Below, piece by piece: positions 34,443-43,641 of a stretch of DNA of 64,000 nucleotides (the stretch's first letter is position 1; the number at the start of each line of letters is the position of its first letter). The notes under the pieces are model-generated. The model was not told where the DNA came from and did not search any database. It saw only the letters and a list, made by a program, of their open reading frames with translations. The translations under genes and the position numbers were made by a program. Source of the DNA: Salipaludibacillus sp047795645 (lineage in GTDB: Bacteria > Bacillota > Bacilli > Bacillales > Salisediminibacteriaceae); NCBI RefSeq assembly GCF_047795645.1, contig NZ_CP181045.1:4216001-4280000 (forward strand). Reading direction: 5' to 3'.

Positions 34443-36128
34443 ATGAAGCAGGACAATGAGAAAGAAAACAAATTAAATATTCAACAAAATGCCGAGGTTG
34501 GGGATAAAAAATCCCCAACCATTCTCCGTTATATTAACCGGAAATGGTTAGATATCTGGAAGGGGAATCCCCCGGGTTCGGTATTACTTCTTATTGGCCT
34601 ATTTGTTGCACTTATTATGTCTTTACCTATTGGGTATGTTATTTGGCGATCAATTTTTGCAGGTGCTGATAGTTGGATGCGCCTCATGGGAGATCGAATT
34701 CCACGACTCCTTTGGGATACTTTATCGCTGACAGCTGCTGTAACGTTCTTGGCTGTTGTAATCGGAGTCTCCCTTGCGTGGATTGTCGTTCGAACTGACT
34801 TACCTGGAAAAAAACTATGGCAATGGCTAATGGCGTTACCTTTAGTAATCCCTCCTTACGTAGGGGCTGTTACATATATTATTGTTTTTGGACCGAGCGG
34901 ATGGGTGTCTCGCTTCTGGAGAGACTCTACCTGGTTAACAAATAATTTCGGGGATTTTCCAATTAATATCTATTCGTTTTGGGGCGTGTTTTTTGTCTTA
35001 ACGATGTTCACGTATCCATACGTATTTTTAATCGCAAGTGCCTCTTTGAAAAAAATGAATCGTAATTATGAGGAAGTGGCCAGATCTCAAGGGATGTCTA
35101 CAGCTCAAATATTTTTCAAGGTTAATTTACCATTATTAAGACCTTCTATTGGGGCAGGAGCTATTCTGATTTCGCTCTATGTATTGTCAGATTTTGGTGC
35201 AATTGCGATGTTGCGGTATGTCACGTTTACAGCAGCGATTTATTATCAGAGGGCGGGATTTGACATTCCTTCGGCTTCGGTGCTTAGTTTAGTATTGATT
35301 TTATTAACAATCATGATTTTATGGATCGAGTCTTACACAAGAAAGAAAAATAAATTCTATCAAACGTCGAATACTTTCAAGGAACCAGATACACTTTCTT
35401 TAGGGAAATGGAAGCCTTGGGCGCTTATGTTTGTATTCTCTGTATTTACTATTGCTGTCGTATTACCTATTGCAGTTCTCGTCTATTGGACGGTAATCGG
35501 AGCAAGTATGGGGACGATTGATGAACGTTTCTTCGGTTTCGCATGGAACAGTATTAAAGTCTCTGGGTTAGCTGCGCTATTTTGTATGGCCTTAGCAACG
35601 CCAGTGATATATTTGAAATCTCGGCATCCTTCCGTTATTTCACAAACGATTGATAAGTTAAGTTACGCGGGATACGCTTTGCCGGGTGTGATTGTCGCTT
35701 TAGGCATGGTATTTATTTTTAATAATCATATACCAGCACTCTATAATACCTTTTATATGATTGCGATTGCTTTTGTAGTGAGATTCCTGCCTCAGGCCAT
35801 GCAGGCAGGAGAAGCTTCATTGAGCCTAGTTTCCCCTAGAATGGATGAAGCGGCTAGAAGTTTGGGTTATCCAGCTTGGAAAGTCCTGATTAAGGTTATT
35901 ATTCCAACAATAATGCCTGGTATTTTAGCTGGTGGAGCGCTCGTATTCGTGAGCTCAATTAAAGAGTTGCCAGCAACATTAATGCTCAGGCCACCTGGAT
36001 TTGATACGCTTGCTGTTAGAGTCTATTATGAAGCTTCTGAAGCGATTTATCATCAGGCAGCACCAGGGGCTTTGCTCATTGTACTCGTATCGATTATTCC
36101 GTTACATTACTTATTAAGAAAATATTAA
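34443..36128 (+). CDS. fbpB: Ferric iron ABC transporter permease (FbpB type, double)
   Basis: A 561-residue permease with two homologous halves, each of about six helices and each carrying an EAA loop (NYEEVARSQGMSTAQIFFKVNLP near 213, and RMDEAARSLGYPAWKVLIKVIIP near 467). This fused arrangement is standard for FbpB/SfuB ferric importers. An imperfect hairpin lies in the 92-base gap between fbpA and this gene and may lower its expression relative to the binding protein. Partners: FbpA and the FbpC-type ATPase. Confidence 0.92.
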   Translation: MKQDNEKENKLNIQQNAEVGDKKSPTILRYINRKWLDIWKGNPPGSVLLLIGLFVALIMSLPIGYVIWRSIFAGADSWMRLMGDRIPRLLWDTLSLTAAVTFLAVVIGVSLAWIVVRTDLPGKKLWQWLMALPLVIPPYVGAVTYIIVFGPSGWVSRFWRDSTWLTNNFGDFPINIYSFWGVFFVLTMFTYPYVFLIASASLKKMNRNYEEVARSQGMSTAQIFFKVNLPLLRPSIGAGAILISLYVLSDFGAIAMLRYVTFTAAIYYQRAGFDIPSASVLSLVLILLTIMILWIESYTRKKNKFYQTSNTFKEPDTLSLGKWKPWALMFVFSVFTIAVVLPIAVLVYWTVIGASMGTIDERFFGFAWNSIKVSGLAALFCMALATPVIYLKSRHPSVISQTIDKLSYAGYALPGVIVALGMVFIFNNHIPALYNTFYMIAIAFVVRFLPQAMQAGEASLSLVSPRMDEAARSLGYPAWKVLIKVIIPTIMPGILAGGALVFVSSIKELPATLMLRPPGFDTLAVRVYYEASEAIYHQAAPGALLIVLVSIIPLHYLLRKY

Positions 36129-36132
36129 TAAA

Positions 36133-36172
36133 AAGCGGCGTCTCTTCTTGAGAAGAGGCGTCTATTTGTTTT
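36133..36172 (+). terminator. Possible terminator after fbpB
   Basis: CTCTTC-TTGA-GAAGAG with flanking partial pairing (GCGTCT and GGCGTCT regions), then TATTTGTTTT. Weak but correctly placed, four bases after the stop. Confidence 0.45.
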
Positions 36173-36214
36173 GAGGAATTATTTTAAAAAATGGATGATA
36201 TGAGATGGGTGGAG

Positions 36215-37185
36215 CACATTTTGGAAAGGGAAGGGTTACGAGTGGAGGGTGTTTGATCCCTTTGGTGAGTCAATTTGGGAAGGAAGGATCGCAAGACAAG
36301 AGGAGGCGAGTTGCGCCCCAAGGCGAGAGGATATGGAAAGGAAGGGTAACAAGAAGGAGCGTCTTGTGTCCCATGAGAGCTATTTCTGGAAAGGAAGGGT
36401 CACAAGAAGAAGCAGCTTGTAACCCATGAGAGCTATTTCTGGAAAGGAAGGGTCACAAGAAGGAGCGTCTTGTGCCCCATGCGAGCTATTTCTGGAAAGG
36501 AAGGGTTACAAGAAGGAGCAGCTTGTGACCCTTGCGAGCTATTCCTAGAAAGAAAGGGTCACAAGGAGAGGCAGCTTGTGACCCTTGCGAGCTATTTCTG
36601 GAAGGGAAGGGTAACAAGAAGGAGCGTCTTGTGACCAATGAGAGCTATTCCTGGAAAGGAAGGGTAACAAGAAGGAGCAGCTTGTGACCCTTGCGAGCTA
36701 TTCCTGGAAAGGAAGGGTAACAAGAAGGAGCGTCTTGTGCCCCATGTGAGATATTTCTGGAAAGAAAGGGTCACAAGAAGAGGCAGCTTGTGACCATTGC
36801 GAGCTATTCCTAGAAAGGAAGGGTAACAAGAAGGAGCGTCTTGTGCCCAATGAGAGCTATTTCTGGAAAAGAAGGGTAACAAGAAGGAGCGTCTTGTGTC
36901 CCATGAGAGCTATTTCTGGAAAGGAAGGGTAACAAGAAGGAGCGTCTTGTGCCCAATGAGAGCTATTTCTGGAAAAGAAGGGTAACAAGAAGGAGCGTCT
37001 TGTGCCCCATGCGAGCTATTCCTGGAAAGGAAGGGTCACAAGAAGAGGCAGCTTGTAACCCATGCGAGCTATTTCTGGAAAGGAAGGGTAACAAGAAGGA
37101 GCAGCTTGTTGTGCCCGCATGTGAGATATTTCTGGAAAGAAAGGGTCACAAGTGATTTCGTCTTGTTGTTCCCCTAAAAGGGTGA
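36215..37185. repeat. Tandem array 2: 18 hairpin units, period 53 bp
   Basis: Units begin (at GGAAAGGAAGGG or a variant) near 36222, 36278, 36335, 36388, 36441, 36494, 36547, 36600, 36653, 36706, 36759, 36812, 36865, 36918, 36971, 37024, 37077 and 37132. The spacing is exactly 53 bp through the middle of the array; the end units are diverged. Each has the dyad GGGTCACAAG, nine bases, CTTGTGACCC with variations, then a linker ATGAGAGCTATTTCTGGAAA. Short open frames within are repeat artefacts. It lies between convergent fbpB and the rhomboid gene. Confidence 0.93.
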
Positions 37186-37237
37186 CACAACAAAAAAGTA
37201 GCAAACGACATGTCGTCTGCTACCTATTAATTCATTA

Positions 37238-38005
37238 TTAATACAATTGTGGTAGTAAAAAGGTTGATACGAACCAGAAAAACGCAATCATTATTGCTAA
37301 AGCGCCGACAATATAGAAGACCAAGTATTTTTTAAGTTTAGCCCTTCTCTTCCAACGGTTTGGGTCGAAACCGATATTGTCTGGATCATGAATAGGTCTT
37401 TGCTGCTGAAATTGTCGAACGCCTGTTAGAACGAGTGGTGCTATTACCATACCAGAAATCAATCCAAAGATGTGAGCAAGAATATTAATTCCAGGGTTTA
37501 TGAAAGTCATAATAACACCGAGCACGACGATCGTCATCACTAATTGAGAGTTTGCCTGGTCGATTAAATCTTTTCGGACAAGCACCATATAGACATAGAT
37601 GCCGAACAAACCAAAAATTGCTCCAGAAGCACCTAGGTGACTGCGAAGATCATCTCCTAAGAAAAAATAGGCGATATTAGCTAATATACCTGTAGATAAA
37701 TAGGCGATAATAAATCTCGTTCTGCCGAGCATCGATTCCAATGCAGGGCCGAACAATACGAGTGAAAATGAATTAAATAACATGTGCATAAGTCCACCAT
37801 GTAGAAATATTGGAGTAATTATTCGCCAATACTCCCCCATCGCAATCATGATATTTTGCCCTACACCTAAAAAACGAATTTCTTCTCCTCCCAAAAAGGG
37901 GAACCAGTCTAACCATATATAAAAAAAGATGTGAATGAGTACTAGTGTTGTGACGACTTTATATGACTTGATAAAACTTTCAAAGCTTTCGTTTCGAATG
38001 AACAT
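37238..38005 (-). CDS. ydcA: Rhomboid-family intramembrane serine protease
   Basis: A 255-residue six-helix rhomboid protease. The catalytic serine is Ser127 in HLGASGAIFGL and the histidine is His178 in NILAHIFGLISG; the HGGLMHMLFNSFSL segment (about 69-82) carries the family's conserved His and Asn. A basic cytoplasmic tail with one more hydrophobic helix ends the protein. ATG 38005 has GAGGTG eight bases upstream; an in-frame codon at 38026 does not. Divergent from acpS, as ydcA is in B. subtilis. Substrate unknown. Confidence 0.88.
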   Translation of the reverse strand: MFIRNESFESFIKSYKVVTTLVLIHIFFYIWLDWFPFLGGEEIRFLGVGQNIMIAMGEYWRIITPIFLHGGLMHMLFNSFSLVLFGPALESMLGRTRFIIAYLSTGILANIAYFFLGDDLRSHLGASGAIFGLFGIYVYMVLVRKDLIDQANSQLVMTIVVLGVIMTFINPGINILAHIFGLISGMVIAPLVLTGVRQFQQQRPIHDPDNIGFDPNRWKRRAKLKKYLVFYIVGALAIMIAFFWFVSTFLLPQLY

Positions 38006-38155
38006 GGTTGAACACCTCTTCTTCAATAAGTCCTTTCATTTTAGCATATGATCTAATTTGAAGACTATCGATATCACTTGAAATAATTGACTTTATTCAG
38101 GTTTCAATGAAATAAATAATGGTAAGATAATACTAACGTTAAATGAGGTGAATAC

Positions 38156-38521
38156 ATGATTAAAGGAATAGGTTTAGATATTGTAGATTTAAAAAGAATA
38201 GAGTCGGCCTACATAAGGCGCGAAGCATTTGCAATGAGAATATTGACTGATAGTGAGAGACAAACATTTTTAACGCTTTCGGATAAGCGTAAAATTGAAT
38301 TTTTAGCAGGGAGATTTGCGTCTAAAGAAGCCTATTCTAAAGCACTGGGCTGTGGAATTGGCAAAGACCTTTCGTTTCAAGATATGGAAGTGCGAACAGA
38401 CGCAACAGGTAAACCACGAATAGAAAATTTGAAATGTAATAATGATTTAAATGTTAATCATCTGTCGATTACACATACGCGGGAATATGCTGCTGCACAA
38501 GTGATTATTGAGGGCAAGTAA
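38156..38521 (+). CDS. acpS: Holo-[acyl-carrier-protein] synthase AcpS
   Basis: A 121-residue phosphopantetheinyl transferase that moves 4'-phosphopantetheine from CoA to apo-ACP. The two family motifs are present: GIGLDIVDLKRIE (Mg-binding Asp) and RFASKEAYSKALG. ATG start after GAGGTG. It lies 65 bases before nnrD/nnrE, as part of the acpS-ydcC-alr gene run known from B. subtilis. Confidence 0.95.
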   Translation: MIKGIGLDIVDLKRIESAYIRREAFAMRILTDSERQTFLTLSDKRKIEFLAGRFASKEAYSKALGCGIGKDLSFQDMEVRTDATGKPRIENLKCNNDLNVNHLSITHTREYAAAQVIIEGK

Positions 38522-38586
38522 GACAAGTCTGCATATTGTTGTGGACGACCTCATATAGTGTTAATGCGGATGGGAGGGACAGAAAC

Positions 38587-40119
38587 ATGTACGTGGTAAC
38601 GGGTGGTGAAATGCACCAAATCGATCGTTATACCATGGATCAACTCGGCTTGAGTGAAGAAATATTAATGGAAAATGCAGGTCAGGCATTTGTCCGTCAC
38701 CTTCTTACATCAGTTTCAATTGATGAGAAAGTGATCGTGTTGATTGGCGCAGGAAACAACGGGGGAGATGGATTTGTTATTTCCCGACTTTTAGCTGAAA
38801 AAGGATTTCAATTTGAGATTTGGGTTGTTCCTCCGGTGGAAAGGGTTAAAGGCACTGCTAGGTTCCATATGGATATCTTTAAGCGGTGCGGATACTCATT
38901 TATCGAATATGAAGCTAATAGTATCGGTTTCCGAGAGTCGTTAAATACTTGTTCCGTCATCATTGATGCCTTGTTGGGGACAGGTGTGAAGGGAAATTTG
39001 AGAAAACCCTATGCATACGTAATTAAAGCTGTCAATGAGTCAGAAAAGAGAATCATTTCAGTTGATATTCCGAGTGGAGTCCCATCATCTGAAGGGGAAG
39101 CAGAAGTTTATGGAGTTATTGCGAATGAAACTTTCACGTTTCAGGCTCCTAAACTTAGCGCGTTCGTATATCCGTCTGCACTACATTTTGGGGAAGTCCA
39201 TACCCTAGAAATTGGGATACCAAAGATCGCCTTCACAGAAGTTGCTCCACAAAGGCAATTGATTACGGAGAAACGAGTTCGAACGACACTAGCTAAAAGA
39301 CCTGCTGATGCTCATAAAGGAAAAGCAGGACGTGCACTAATTATCGGCGGGACTCAGGAAATGACTGGAGCCCCGGTTTTGACGACTGATGCTTGCTTAA
39401 GGGCTGGGGCTGGTTTAGCGACAATGGCAATCCCAGCTTGTATTCACCCTATTGTTACGCAAAAACTAACGGAAAGTACATTTATGAAGTTGCCGGATGC
39501 TGAAGGTGAAATCAGGTCTGATGTCTTGAAAGAGGAAATCTCTTATATTCAGTATGATGGAATTGCTATTGGGCCAGGCATGGGTAGAAATATCTCTAAA
39601 CCAATCTATGAAGCATTGCGATCGTTTAATGGACCAGTTGTAATTGATGCAGATGGTTTGTATCATATGTCTAACGAGCTTCATAGATGGTGCGAGGAAC
39701 CGAGGTCAGGGCCAACGATTATTACGCCACATCCTGGTGAGATGGCCTTATTGACTGGACGGACAATTAAGGAAGTAGAGGAACACAGATTTGAATACAC
39801 ACTAGATTTTGCCAAAAAGTATCAGATGTATGTTGTTTTGAAGGGCCCTTTCACGATAGTGACGACGCCGGTGGGCGAGCAGTGGGTGAATACAACAGGC
39901 AACGCCTCATTAGCAAAAGGTGGTTCTGGAGATGTGTTAACAGGAATGATCTTAGCCCTTGTACTTCAACAGCATTCTGTTATTGACGCCATTTGCAATG
40001 CTGTGCATATCCACGGGAAGTTGGCGGATAAAATGATTGAAACGCACGATATTTTTAGTGTGAAAGCGTCAGATTTAATTCACTCTTTGCCGAGGGTGCT
40101 CAGATCTTACCGTTACTAA
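38587..40119 (+). CDS. nnrD: Bifunctional NAD(P)HX epimerase/dehydratase (NnrE-NnrD fusion)
   Basis: A 510-residue two-domain repair enzyme for hydrated NAD(P)H. The N-terminal YjeF-type epimerase domain (about 1-210) has GAGNNGGDGFVI and VSVDIPSGVPS; the C-terminal ADP-dependent dehydratase domain (about 225-510) has AHKGKAGRALIIGGT, IIDALLGTG-type and NASLAKGGSGDVLTGM motifs. ATG 38587 follows GGAGGG and fits the family; the frame open to 38536 has no site. B. subtilis keeps the two activities as separate genes; here they are fused as in E. coli. Confidence 0.92.
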   Translation: MYVVTGGEMHQIDRYTMDQLGLSEEILMENAGQAFVRHLLTSVSIDEKVIVLIGAGNNGGDGFVISRLLAEKGFQFEIWVVPPVERVKGTARFHMDIFKRCGYSFIEYEANSIGFRESLNTCSVIIDALLGTGVKGNLRKPYAYVIKAVNESEKRIISVDIPSGVPSSEGEAEVYGVIANETFTFQAPKLSAFVYPSALHFGEVHTLEIGIPKIAFTEVAPQRQLITEKRVRTTLAKRPADAHKGKAGRALIIGGTQEMTGAPVLTTDACLRAGAGLATMAIPACIHPIVTQKLTESTFMKLPDAEGEIRSDVLKEEISYIQYDGIAIGPGMGRNISKPIYEALRSFNGPVVIDADGLYHMSNELHRWCEEPRSGPTIITPHPGEMALLTGRTIKEVEEHRFEYTLDFAKKYQMYVVLKGPFTIVTTPVGEQWVNTTGNASLAKGGSGDVLTGMILALVLQQHSVIDAICNAVHIHGKLADKMIETHDIFSVKASDLIHSLPRVLRSYRY

Positions 40120-40172
40120 TACATGCTATCCCCCTCCTTTGTCGTCGAAAAGACACAGAGGGGTTGAGCAAA

Positions 40173-41300
40173 TTGAAAAAAATCATGTCCTTGTTAATCT
40201 TAGTTGTGGCTTTTACTGCGATCTTGACAGCTTGTGGTGAAAAGAGCCAGGAGGATGTTATAAACGATTTAGAAGAAAGGTCAAATGAACTGACAGGCTA
40301 TAAGGCGAATGCGACGATGACGTTGCAGACAGGGGAAGAGCCCCAAGTTTACGAAGTGGAAGTGTGGCACCAAAGCCCAATGGCTTACAGAGTTGTTCTC
40401 AGTCACGTTGAAAAAGACCAGAGTCAAATTATTTTACGAAACGAAGAAGGCGTCTTTGTTTTAACGCCAGCATTAAACAAGAGTTTTAGATTTCAAAGTG
40501 ACTGGCCTGAAAACAATAGTCAAGTTTATCTTTATGAGTCTTTGATCAATGATATTTTAACAGATCCAGAAAGAGTGTTTACAGCTTCTGAGGATCATTA
40601 TCGATTTCAGACAAATACGAACTATACAAATAAAAATCTAAATCAGCAAGAAGTGATGCTTCATAAGAAAGACTTAACACCTGCTTCTGTTCAAGTGATG
40701 GATGCTGAACTTTCCGTTCTCGTGGAAGTGACCTTCGAAAACTTTGAGTTAAATGCTTCGTTTGTGGAAGATGATTTCGATATGGATCGAAACATGGAGG
40801 GGGCACAGCTGCAAATGGATGTTCCGACGATGACAGGTGAAAATGAAGTTGAAAACAATGATGAAAATAATGATGAGAATAATGTTGAAAATAATGAAGA
40901 AGTTGATGAAGGTGATGCAATTGATGAAAATACAACGGATGAAGATAATAATTTCTCCGTATTATATCCGATGTATGAACCACAAGGGACAACTTTTTCT
41001 CACTCAGAAGATGTTGTGACAGACAGTGGGATAAAGGTAATTTTGTCTTACGAAGGGGACCAACCTTTTACGTTGATTCAACAACAGAGTAGAGTGATTG
41101 AAGCGAGTACCCCGATTGAACTAACAACGGGAGAGCCGATTGACCTAGGGTTTACCTTTGGTGTCCTTTCTAAGGAAGGCGATCACCAATCTGTTTCATG
41201 GTCTTACGAAGGAACAGATTTCTTCCTTGTGTCAGATACAATGGATACAGAAAATTTAGCAGCGGTGGCAAGGAGTGTATACGGTACACAGGAAAAATAA
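40173..41300 (+). CDS. ydcC: LolA-like lipoprotein YdcC with an acidic insert
   Basis: A 375-residue lipoprotein (signal MKKIMSLLILVVAFTAILTAC, cut at Cys21) related to LolA/LppX-like outer-leaflet carriers and to B. subtilis YdcC. The convex beta-sheet domain covers about 25-225 (SPMAYRVVLSHVEKDQSQIILRN). A spacer of about 45 residues made mostly of Asn, Glu and Asp (about 220-265) is followed by a beta-rich C-terminal part (to 375). The start is taken as TTG 40173, nine bases after GAGGGG; ATG 40185 is too far from it. In the acpS to alr run, ending at a strong terminator. Confidence 0.82.
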   Translation: MKKIMSLLILVVAFTAILTACGEKSQEDVINDLEERSNELTGYKANATMTLQTGEEPQVYEVEVWHQSPMAYRVVLSHVEKDQSQIILRNEEGVFVLTPALNKSFRFQSDWPENNSQVYLYESLINDILTDPERVFTASEDHYRFQTNTNYTNKNLNQQEVMLHKKDLTPASVQVMDAELSVLVEVTFENFELNASFVEDDFDMDRNMEGAQLQMDVPTMTGENEVENNDENNDENNVENNEEVDEGDAIDENTTDEDNNFSVLYPMYEPQGTTFSHSEDVVTDSGIKVILSYEGDQPFTLIQQQSRVIEASTPIELTTGEPIDLGFTFGVLSKEGDHQSVSWSYEGTDFFLVSDTMDTENLAAVARSVYGTQEK

Positions 41301-41307
41301 AAAAGGA

Positions 41308-41348
41308 ATTGCGCACGACGTTCATAACGAACGTCGTGCGCGATTTTT
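41308..41348 (+). terminator. Strong terminator between ydcC and alr
   Basis: GCGCACGACGTTC and GAACGTCGTGCGC are perfectly complementary (13 bp) around a five-base loop, followed by a T run after GA. Confidence 0.92.
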
Positions 41349-41432
41349 TTGGTTTGACATAGAGGATAAAGAAGTTTAATAATGAAAGGAACTTAATAGT
41401 AATGAAACAAACTATATTTGGGGGAACGTCGT

Positions 41433-42623
41433 GTGAGAGAATTACATCCTTTTTATCGAGACACATGGGTCGAAGTTGATTTAGATGCCATTTCTGAAAA
41501 TGTAAAAAATATAAAAAGTGGATTACCTAAAACCGTTGCGGTAATGGCTGTTGTGAAAGCGGATGGCTATGGTCATGGAGCGGTAGATATAGCAAAAGAG
41601 GCACTTATGTCTGGAGCAACCTATTTAGGCGTTGCCATTCTTGATGAAGCAATTGCATTAAGAGAGGCGGGAATAGAAGCACCGATTCTAGTGCTTGGTT
41701 ATAGTCGTCCGGAAGATGTTCAAATTGCTTTGGAATTAAACTTAACTTTAACTATTTTTCAAGGGGAGTGGGTGGAGAAAGCAAAGCATTACTTGCCGAT
41801 AGGTTCTATAGAAAAAGTCAAATGTCATGTAAAAATAGATTCTGGTATGGGACGAATCGGAATTCGGACGATCGAGGAAAGACAAGCGCTTATTCATGCA
41901 CTATTGACGACAGACCAGTTTGAAGTTGAAGGGTTATATACACATTTGGCAACGGCTGATGAGTTAGAAATGAGTTATTTTGAAATACAACAAGCTCGAT
42001 TCTCGCGAATGATTCGTGACTTCGAAGCGGAATACGGCACAGAAATTGCGGTAAAACATTGTGGGAATAGTGCAGCGGCATTAAGGTATGGGGATCGCTG
42101 TTACAATTTAGTACGTTTAGGAATTGCTATGTACGGATTGTCGCCTTCATCAGAGATAAAGGATCATGTGAATGTTCCGCTCAAAGAAGCTTTCTCATTA
42201 CACAGTCAAATCACGCACATTAAAAGACTACCTCAAGGCGAAGGGATTAGCTATGGTGCTAGTTATAAAACGCAATCGGAAGAATGGATTGCGACGGTTC
42301 CGATTGGATATGCGGATGGTTGGATTCGAGCAAACCAATCAGGCGATGTACTCGTTCGAGGGAAACGTGCTAAAATTGTTGGGAAAATATGTATGGATCA
42401 AATGATGATTCATCTTGATGAACCTTTTTCGGAAGGGGAAATTGTCACAATAATAGGAAAAAATGGCGATGATTTTATAACTATTGATGAAGTCGCAACT
42501 AGATTAAACACAATTAATTATGAAATTCCATGTGTGATTAGTTCACGGGTTCCGCGAGTCGTGATGAAGGATGGTCAACCTATGCAAGTTCATAATAAAG
42601 TAATAGATGTCAACGGAGAGTGA
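41433..42623 (+). CDS. alr: Alanine racemase Alr
   Basis: A 396-residue PLP enzyme converting L- to D-alanine for peptidoglycan. The PLP lysine motif VVKADGYGHGA, the substrate-binding MGRIGIRT segment, the catalytic tyrosine region ISYGASY, and ICMDQMMI are present. The start is GTG 41433 (MRELHPFYRDTWVEVDLD aligned with MSTKPFYRDTWAEIDL of B. subtilis); GGGGGA lies seven bases before it. An in-frame TTG at 41418 overlaps the site. Followed 200 bases later by the ndoAI-ndoA pair. Confidence 0.94.
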   Translation: MRELHPFYRDTWVEVDLDAISENVKNIKSGLPKTVAVMAVVKADGYGHGAVDIAKEALMSGATYLGVAILDEAIALREAGIEAPILVLGYSRPEDVQIALELNLTLTIFQGEWVEKAKHYLPIGSIEKVKCHVKIDSGMGRIGIRTIEERQALIHALLTTDQFEVEGLYTHLATADELEMSYFEIQQARFSRMIRDFEAEYGTEIAVKHCGNSAAALRYGDRCYNLVRLGIAMYGLSPSSEIKDHVNVPLKEAFSLHSQITHIKRLPQGEGISYGASYKTQSEEWIATVPIGYADGWIRANQSGDVLVRGKRAKIVGKICMDQMMIHLDEPFSEGEIVTIIGKNGDDFITIDEVATRLNTINYEIPCVISSRVPRVVMKDGQPMQVHNKVIDVNGE

Positions 42624-42827
42624 AGGGTTACGGCATACTGTTGAAATGGAGCGTATTTGCTAATAAGTAAACGTTAAACTAAAGCTTTTTACAAAAAAAT
42701 AAAGGTTTTTCATTTATTTTGTCGAAAGGTATTAAAAAGAATCAAAAGTCACTTTGCAATGCTACTTTGCAAGTGATATGATAATAATGGATTAAAAATT
42801 GATCGATAGCTGTGCGGAGGTGTTTTT

Positions 42828-43106
42828 GTGTCAATGGACAACACAAAAAAAATTATGGTTAATTTACCACAACATCTGGTGAATGAACTGGATGCGTTAA
42901 CTGACGGGGATGCTGTCAATCGCAATGACGTCATTCAAAAAGCTACGAAAATTTATTTACAAGAACAAAAGAAAGAGCAAATTCGTGAAACGATGCAGCA
43001 AGGTTACATGGAAATGGCGAAAATCAATTTAAATATTGCAACCGAGTCTTTCTTAGCGGAAGAGGAGGCTGAAAACACGGTGGATCGCCTAGTAAGTGGG
43101 GTGTAA
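42828..43106 (+). CDS. ndoAI: Antitoxin EndoAI (MazE type)
   Basis: A 92-residue ribbon-helix-helix antitoxin (KKIMVNLPQHLVNELDAL at the N-terminus binds DNA) with a C-terminal tail (about 60-92) that binds and blocks the toxin. GTG 42828 lies seven bases after GGAGG; the ATG two codons later is also possible. Its stop overlaps an extended frame of the toxin gene, and the two are translationally coupled. Confidence 0.93.
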   Translation: MSMDNTKKIMVNLPQHLVNELDALTDGDAVNRNDVIQKATKIYLQEQKKEQIRETMQQGYMEMAKINLNIATESFLAEEEAENTVDRLVSGV

Positions 43107-43110
43107 AGGA

Positions 43111-43461
43111 TTGATAGTAAAACGTGGTGACGTTTATTTTGCAGACCTTTCACCCGTAGTTGGTTCAGAACAAGGTGGGGTGAGGCCAGTTTTGGTTATC
43201 CAAAATGATATTGGAAACCGATTCAGTCCAACAGTCATTGTAGCTGCGATAACAGCACAAATTCAAAAAGCCAAATTGCCGACGCATGTTGAAATTAATG
43301 CAAAGCGGTATGGTTTTGATCGTGATTCAGTCATTTTACTAGAACAAGTGCGTACGATTGATAAACAGAGGTTGACTGATAAAATTACCCATCTGGATGA
43401 TGACATGATGTTAAAAGTGAATGACGCGTTGAATATTAGTCTAGGCTTAATTGACTTTTGA
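43111..43461 (+). CDS. ndoA: mRNA endoribonuclease EndoA (MazF toxin)
   Basis: A 116-residue MazF-type RNase (UACAU cleavage in B. subtilis). It begins MIVKRGDVYFADLSPVVGSEQGGVRP, nearly identical to B. subtilis NdoA through RYGFDRDSVILLEQVRTIDKQRLTDKI. The start is TTG 43111, as in the homologue. GGGGTG about seven bases upstream is the likely ribosome site. Ends at a terminator before rsbR. Confidence 0.95.
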   Translation: MIVKRGDVYFADLSPVVGSEQGGVRPVLVIQNDIGNRFSPTVIVAAITAQIQKAKLPTHVEINAKRYGFDRDSVILLEQVRTIDKQRLTDKITHLDDDMMLKVNDALNISLGLIDF

Positions 43462-43476
43462 TCATCATCGAAACAG

Positions 43477-43507
43477 AGCTACTTTATTCATTAAAGTAGC
43501 TTTTATT
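43477..43507 (+). terminator. Terminator after ndoA
   Basis: GCTACTTTA and TAAAGTAGC form a 9-bp stem around TTCAT, followed by TTTTATT. Confidence 0.8.
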
Positions 43508-43570
43508 TATTGTTTTACTAGAGGAATGGACATTAATGGGAAGGCATGAAAAGATTGAGAAAAAATTTTG

Positions 43571-43586
43571 ATAGATTGCAATCTAT
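43571..43586. promoter_or_regulatory. Perfect 16-bp palindrome upstream of rsbR
   Basis: ATAGATTGCAATCTAT is its own reverse complement. It lies 56 bases before the rsbR start codon, in or near the expected operon promoter. A repressor site is one possibility; no regulator is known to me for it. Confidence 0.5.
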
Positions 43587-43641
43587 TTAAAACAGTGAAA
43601 TAATAATAGCATAACTATTGCCTAAAGTGGGGGAAGACTGG

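Noticed and set aside
36215..37185. Repeat array taken as a CRISPR
   Set aside because: The segments between the dyads are themselves conserved from unit to unit, so there are no unique spacers, and no cas gene is near. The same holds for the arrays at 14 and 58.6 kb.
36205..37204. Open frames in array 2 on both strands
   Set aside because: They are low-complexity translations of the 53-bp unit, overlap each other and lack ribosome sites.
42828..43461. ndoAI-ndoA as an acquired mobile toxin-antitoxin module
   Set aside because: The pair is at the conserved Bacillus chromosomal position between alr and rsbR and has normal base composition, so it is core, not acquired.
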